64,000 bases of DNA, from positions 620,001-684,000 of the forward strand of contig OX365948.1 in the NCBI GenBank assembly GCA_947247005.1. The letters are read 5' to 3'. The notes beneath the pieces were generated by a model, which saw only the letters and a list, made by a program, of their open reading frames with translations, did not search any database and was not told the origin of the DNA. Shown here in pieces: positions 58,419 through 64,000 of this stretch (position 1 is its first letter; each line of letters begins with the position of its first letter). The DNA comes from Spisula solida. Lineage: Eukaryota; Mollusca; Bivalvia; Venerida; Mactridae. A program made the translations under genes and the position numbers.

Positions 58419-60903
58419 CCATTTGCAATGACGCATACTAAGCCATGTACCGAACCATTGTCAATGAAACAGTCTAAGTCATGTACCAAACCATTGTCAA
58501 TGAAACAGTCTAAGTCATGTACCAAACCATTGTCAATGAAACAGTCTAAGTCATGTACAGAACCATTGTCAATGAAACAGTATAAGGCATGTACAGAACC
58601 ATTGTCAATGAAACAGTCTTAAGTCATGTACCAAACCATTGTCAATGAAGCAGTCTAAGTCATGTACAGAACCATTGTCAATGAAGCAGTCTAAGTCATG
58701 TACCAAACCATTGTCAATGAAACAGTCTAAGGCATGTACAGAACCATTGTCAATGAAACAGTCTCAGACATGTAATGAACCATTGTCAATGAAACAGTCT
58801 CAGACATGTAACGAACCATTGTCAATGAAACAGTCTCAGACATGTACCAAACCATTGTCAATGAAACAGTCTCAGACATGTAATGAACCATTGTCAATGA
58901 AACAGTCTCAGACATGTAACGAACCATTGTCAATGAAACAGTGTCAGACATGTAACGAACCATTGGAAATGAAACAGTCTCAGACATGTACCAAACCATT
59001 GTCAATGAAACAGTCTAAGTCATGTAACGAACCATTGTCAATGAAACAGTCTCAGACATGTAACGAACCATTGGCAATGAAACAGTCTAAGGCATGTACA
59101 GAACCATTGTCAATGAAACAGTCTAAGGCATGTACAGAACCATTGTCAATAAAACAGTCTCAGACATGTAACGAACCATTGGCAATGAAACAGTCTAAGT
59201 CATGTACAGAACCATTGTCAATGAAACAGTCTCAGACATGTAACGAACCATTGTCAATGAAACAGTCTAAGTCATGTACAGAACCATTGTCAATGAAACA
59301 GTCTAAGGCATGTACAGAACCATTGTCAATGAAACAGTCTCAGACATGTAACGAACCATTGGCAATGAAACAGTCTAAGTCATGTACAGAACCATTGTCA
59401 ATGAAACAGTCTCAGACATGTAACGAACCATTGTCAATGAAACAGTCTCAGACATGTAACGAACCATTGTCAATGAAACAGTGTCAGACATGTAACGAAC
59501 CATTGGCAATGAAACAGTCTAAGTCATGTACAGAACCATTGTCAATGAAACAGTCTCAGACATGTAACGAACCATTGTCAATGAAACAGTCTCAGACATG
59601 TAATGAACCATTGTCAATGAAACAGTCTCAGACATGTAACGAACCATTGTCAATGAAACAGTCTCAGACATGTAACGAACCATTGTCAATGAAACAGTGT
59701 CAGACATGTAACGAACCATTGGCAATGAAACAGTCTCAGACATGTACCAAACCATTGTCAATGAAACAGTCTAAGTCATGTAACGAACCATTGTCAATGA
59801 AACAGTCTCAGACATGTAACGAACCATTGGCAATGAAACAGTCTAAGGCATGTACAGAACCATTGTCAATGAAACAGTCTCAGACATGTAACGAACCATT
59901 GTCAATGAAACAGTCTCAGACATGTAACGAACCATTGGCAATGAAACAGTCTCAGACATGTAACGAACCATTGTCAATGAAACAGTCTCAGACATGTAAC
60001 GAACCATTGTCAATGAAACAGTCTAAGGCATGTAACGAACCATTGTCAATGAAACAGTCTCAGACATGTAACGAACCATTGTCAATGAAACAGTCTAAGT
60101 CATGTACAGAACCATTGTCAATGAAACAGTCTCAGACATGTAACGAACCATTGTCAATGAAACAGTCTCAGACATGTAACGAACCATTGGCAATGAAACA
60201 GTCTCAGACATGTACCAAACCATTGGCAATGAAACAGTCTCAGACATGTACCAAACCATTGTCAATGAAACAGTCTCAGACATGTAACGAACCATTGTCA
60301 ATGAAACAGTCTAAGTCATGTAACGAACCATTGTCAATGAAACAGTCTCAGACATGTAACGAACCATTGTCAATGAAACAGTCTCAGGCATGTACAGAAC
60401 CATTGTCAATGAAACAGTCTAAGACATGTACCAAACCATTGTCAATGAAACAGTCTCAGACATGTAACGAACCATTGTCAATGAAACAGTCTCAGACATG
60501 TAACGAACCATTGTCAATGAAACAGTATCAGTCATGTAACGAACCATTGTCAATGAAACAGTCTAAGTCATGTAACGAACCATTGGCAATGAAACAGTCT
60601 CAGACATGTAACGAACCATTGTCAATGAAACAGTCTCAGGCATGTACAGAACCATTGTCAATGAAACAGTCTAAGACATGTACCAAACCATTGTCAATGA
60701 AACAGTCTCAGACATGTAACGAACCATTGTCAATGAAACAGTCTCAGACATGTAACGAACCATTGTCAATGAAACAGTATCAGTCATGTAACGAACCATT
60801 GTCAATGAAACAGTCTCAGACATGTAACGAACCATTGTCAATGAAACAGTCTAATGCATGTACAGAACCATTGTCAAAGAAACAGTCTAAACCATGTACT
60901 AAC
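58419..60903. repeat. 36-bp minisatellite, about 69 units
   Basis: The unit is CAGTCTCAGACATGTAACGA then ACCATTGTCAATGAAA (36 bp). Variants at CAGACA/AAGTCA/AAGGCA and AACGAA/ACAGAA/ACCAAA behave as three or four unit types. An extra T at about 58620 shifts the frame once. After it, a 793-codon plus-strand frame runs unbroken (58639-61020). Variant order shows block duplications: a segment at about 60386 recurs at 60638 (252 bp, 7 units), and one with the rare CAGTGTCAG variant at 58941 recurs at 59697 (756 bp, 21 units). Most differences change the encoded residue, so the frame is probably not selected as protein. Confidence 0.95.
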
Positions 60904-63057
60904 CGACAAGTGATACCAGCTAGATTAATTGTCTTACCAATTTCTAAAATTCAATTCCCCGATTATGACAGAAATCACTTTAGTCTGTTAATAATGTTTA
61001 ATAATCGCATGTTTTGTTGATTGTGTTGATGAAGTTGTGGCAGATATAACGTGACACTTTTAGTTACATTAGTATCCACTCGTCAATGTCACTTAATTGA
61101 TTACTGGTGATATTTGCTGCCTGGTGTAGAATTTGAGACATTGAGGATTGTATTCATGTTGTCGATGAGGCTTTCACGTTATCTTCCCTTTTTATGAGGT
61201 CTGAATATATGTCAAACTGTTGCTGTTCTTTTCATGAATGACCAGAGGGGTTTAAATAAGATTTGTATTCACCCAATAGCATGGCTTTACATGTATAGTA
61301 CGATAAATGATATCTAAATATATTGGTATTAAACATGTTAAAGGATTGTTCTTCACAAAACAGCCTGTAATGAGGTCTAGGTTCAAGAAAAATTTATACA
61401 TACACGAGTGTATATCTAACTGGAGTTCTGAACTTTATTCCAGTTTTTGAAGGTGGCTAAGTATATCATTGTCATAAAAGACATGTACAATTAAATCAAT
61501 TGACTGGAATCTAGTTGCATTTCTGTCAAGGTTCACGAGCATTGTAGAATTGGAAAAACGAACGCTTATCAAAATATAGATTGTAAAGTCATGAAGAATT
61601 ATTAGAACATATGATATACAATGTTGCATATCTGAAATATATAATTTTTTAATTTTTTTTTATTTCTTTAAGCTCGCATTTCAATACGTTTTTAACATAG
61701 AAAAGCATGAAATGTATAAATTTACCTTTATTCCGATAATGAGGTATTATCCAGTTAGAGAATAGAATAGCTGGCTACAGTAGAAGAGGCAGCAGCACTA
61801 TTTCTGGACAGGTTTGACCTTGACAAAGACACCAGTATCTACTACGTAAAACTTCAGATATATATTCCAGATACGCACGCTTAGTTCAGAACAAGCGGCA
61901 CATAGATTCACTTGATGGAAACAACCACTGTGTAATATAACAGTTATATCTTCCTATGTTGTTATGATGGTGTCAAGGTCTTCCCAGTCGAGAATATTCA
62001 TGAAATATACGGCTACTGTCTAACTTGAATGATCTGCAAGTGAATTTAGCGGAAGTTTTCCAATTGTGTCAGCCGAAATAGCGGGAGAAATATTTCTGTC
62101 TAAATTATGAACGAGAAAACCAATATTATGATGATTTCACCTCAGAATACAAAATAGTCTTAAAAGGTTTCGGGTAATTCATTCTTAAATGTCAAATTTG
62201 CAGCGTTTGTAAAACAGTTTTCATGCGATCGTTCTAAATGTTCAACAAAATTGTCAGGAATCTGTTTTGCTATGCAGATAATGATCAATAGTATTCATGT
62301 GTTTGTCGACAATACACGCAGTAAGATATCATACAATTACCGAACAATATACGTACTAGCAATTTCTTAATGCCTTAAATATAGTTTAAACAAATTTTTA
62401 TTGTGAAAAATGTGATATGCAAAATACATAAGTTTGGGACAGAGACAAATATGGATAAAACAGAAAGAATAGTGCTTATAAAAGAACTGATCTAGCGTAA
62501 GTGGTAAATGCGAATACATATTAGGTGGAATATCGATGGCTAAGAATTAGAACTTACGACCTCATGAGACGCATGCATATTTGAAATCTACATCACAAGG
62601 CGCTTCTTATGAGCATTTTTTCATGAAAATCGAAACTGGTCATGTTGACCAAAGCGAAGTATAAAAAGCTTGTTTTTCCATTTTGAGACAGTTTGTTTTC
62701 TTGTTTTCTCAATATTGATTTTGTACTTACGACCTTCTAATTCTAAGCAAGCGATATAATACCAAATACCTTTACTTGACTACATGCATATTTGTATTGT
62801 TGGCAATATTACAAGAGTGTTAATAAAGTAGTATAATGTATCACCATTACCATGGCAATATTCCGTATATATGTACCAGTAGTTTACGTTCTCTGCAATA
62901 TGCATACAATTGCTTTTTCATTTAATTTCGTATTAAGCTTCAGCAATTATTTCCATTGAAATATGTCTTTGAACTTAGAGTGGTGTATGGTAGGGAATTT
63001 ATGCTTATAAGTAATGGCGCTTAACGGAATCCTGTTGGTGCAATTGTAAATATCGTG
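60904..63057. other. Long stretch without a supported gene
   Basis: AT-rich. No tandem array, TIR pair or domain-bearing frame seen. The 64-codon minus-strand frame at 61435-61629 has no features. Confidence 0.45.
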
Positions 63058-63066
63058 TATTGCGCT

Positions 63067-64000
63067 CGAAAGTCGAGACACGATAATTGGACGCGAGGCA
63101 CGATACGAAACAGAGAATTGCTCGAGGCACGATACGAGACAGAGAATTGGACGCGAGGCACGATACGAGACAGAGAATTGCTCGAGGCACGATACCAGAC
63201 AGAGATTTGGACGCGAGGCACGATACAAGACAGAGAGTTGGACGCGAAGCACGATACGAGACAGAGAATTGGACGCGAGGCACGATACGAGACAGAGAAT
63301 TGGACGCGAAGCACGATACGAGACAGAGTATTGGACACGCGGCACAATACGAGACAGAGAATTGGACGCGAGGCACGATACGAGACAGAGTATTGGACGC
63401 GAAGCACGATACGAGACAGAGTATTGGACACGCGGCACAATACGAGACAGAGAATTGGACGCGAAGCACGATACGAGGCAGAGAATTGGACGCGCGGCAC
63501 GATACGAGACAGAGAATTGGACACGCGGCACAATACGAGACAGAGAATTGGACGCGAGGCATGATACGAGACAGAGAATTGGACGCGAGGCACGATATGA
63601 GACAGAGAATTGGACGCGAGGCACGATACGAGACAGAGAATTGGACACGAGGCACGATACGAGACAGAGAATTGGACGCGAAGCACGATACGAGACAGAG
63701 TATTGGACGCGAGGCACGATACGAGACAGAGAATTGGACGCGCGGCACGATACGAGACAGAGAATTGGACGCGCGGCACGATACGAGACAGAGAATTGGA
63801 CGCGAGGCACGATACGAAACAGAGAATTGCTCGAGGCACGATACGAAACAGAGAATTGCTCGAGGCACGATACGAGACGGAGAATTGCTCGAGGCACGAT
63901 ACGAGACAGAGAATTGCTCGAGGCACAATACAAGACAGAGAATTGCTCGAGACACGATACGAGACAGAGAATTGAACGCGAGGCACAATACAAGACAGAG
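63067..64000. repeat. Minisatellite of alternating 31-bp and 29-bp units, cut by window end
   Basis: The 31-bp unit is GACGCGAGGCACGATACGAG then ACAGAGAATTG. The 29-bp unit has CTCGAGG in place of GACGCGAGG. The 29-bp form is found at both flanks (63120-63190 and 63826-63965) and the 31-bp form fills the centre. Variants GCGAAGC, ACACGCGGC and GAGTATTG recur in blocks. Lack of stops in all minus-strand frames gives three overlapping open frames of over 320 codons and none is a gene. The array continues beyond 64000. Confidence 0.95.

Noticed and set aside
62947..63993. Three overlapping frames of more than 320 codons on the minus strand
   Set aside because: The 31/29-bp unit lacks stops in these frames, so open frames are automatic. 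No domain is recognised.

Overview
This window looks like nuclear DNA of a marine invertebrate, most likely a mollusc. It carries two full-length opine dehydrogenases (fermentation enzymes typical of molluscs, annelids and sponges), remnants of LINE retrotransposons, tRNA-derived SINE relics and many short terminal-inverted-repeat elements. The DNA is AT-rich and gene-poor. There is no bacterial operon structure, CRISPR array or rRNA. The taxon is inferred from family content, and I cannot name a species.

Layout: a 21-bp minisatellite (215-816); opine dehydrogenase 1 on the minus strand (2564-3781) with a small MITE upstream (4573-4735); a 26-bp minisatellite (8127-9308); a 902-bp TIR element (13386-14287) directly followed by a 13-bp array that grades into a 48-bp array (14319-15911); a 19-bp array (16148-16538), a TA-flanked mariner-type MITE (16691-17431), a degenerate L1-like LINE (about 18000-20960) with a second LINE 3' end inserted backwards inside it, and a second block of the same 19-bp array (21018-21443); opine dehydrogenase 2 on the minus strand (21713-22918); SINE and MITE relics (22969-24440); then a 52-bp array (26351-28384), a 39-bp array (28898-32542) and a 36-bp palindrome-rich array (33455-34348).

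A 9.13-kb tandem duplication follows (34579-43708 and 43709-52839). Each copy has one intact ORF for an OTU-type cysteine protease, a 35-bp array, SINE relics and several fold-back elements. The only difference I found between copies is the length of one poly-C run (12 versus 10). Beyond it lie an L1-like LINE 3' end split by a SINE (54216-55924), a 36-bp array (58419-60903) and a 31/29-bp array that runs off the end (63067-64000).

Only three distinct protein-coding genes can be defended: two opine dehydrogenases and the OTU protein, the latter present twice. Most other long open frames are minisatellites whose unit length is a multiple of three or that cycle through frames. By the coordinates given here, tandem arrays cover about 14.6 kb, a little under a quarter of the window. 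The most interesting points are the apparent loss of the catalytic histidine in opine dehydrogenase 1, the near-identical 9.13-kb duplication with a microhomology junction, the exact 12-unit higher-order repeat in the 52-bp array, and the overall minisatellite density.
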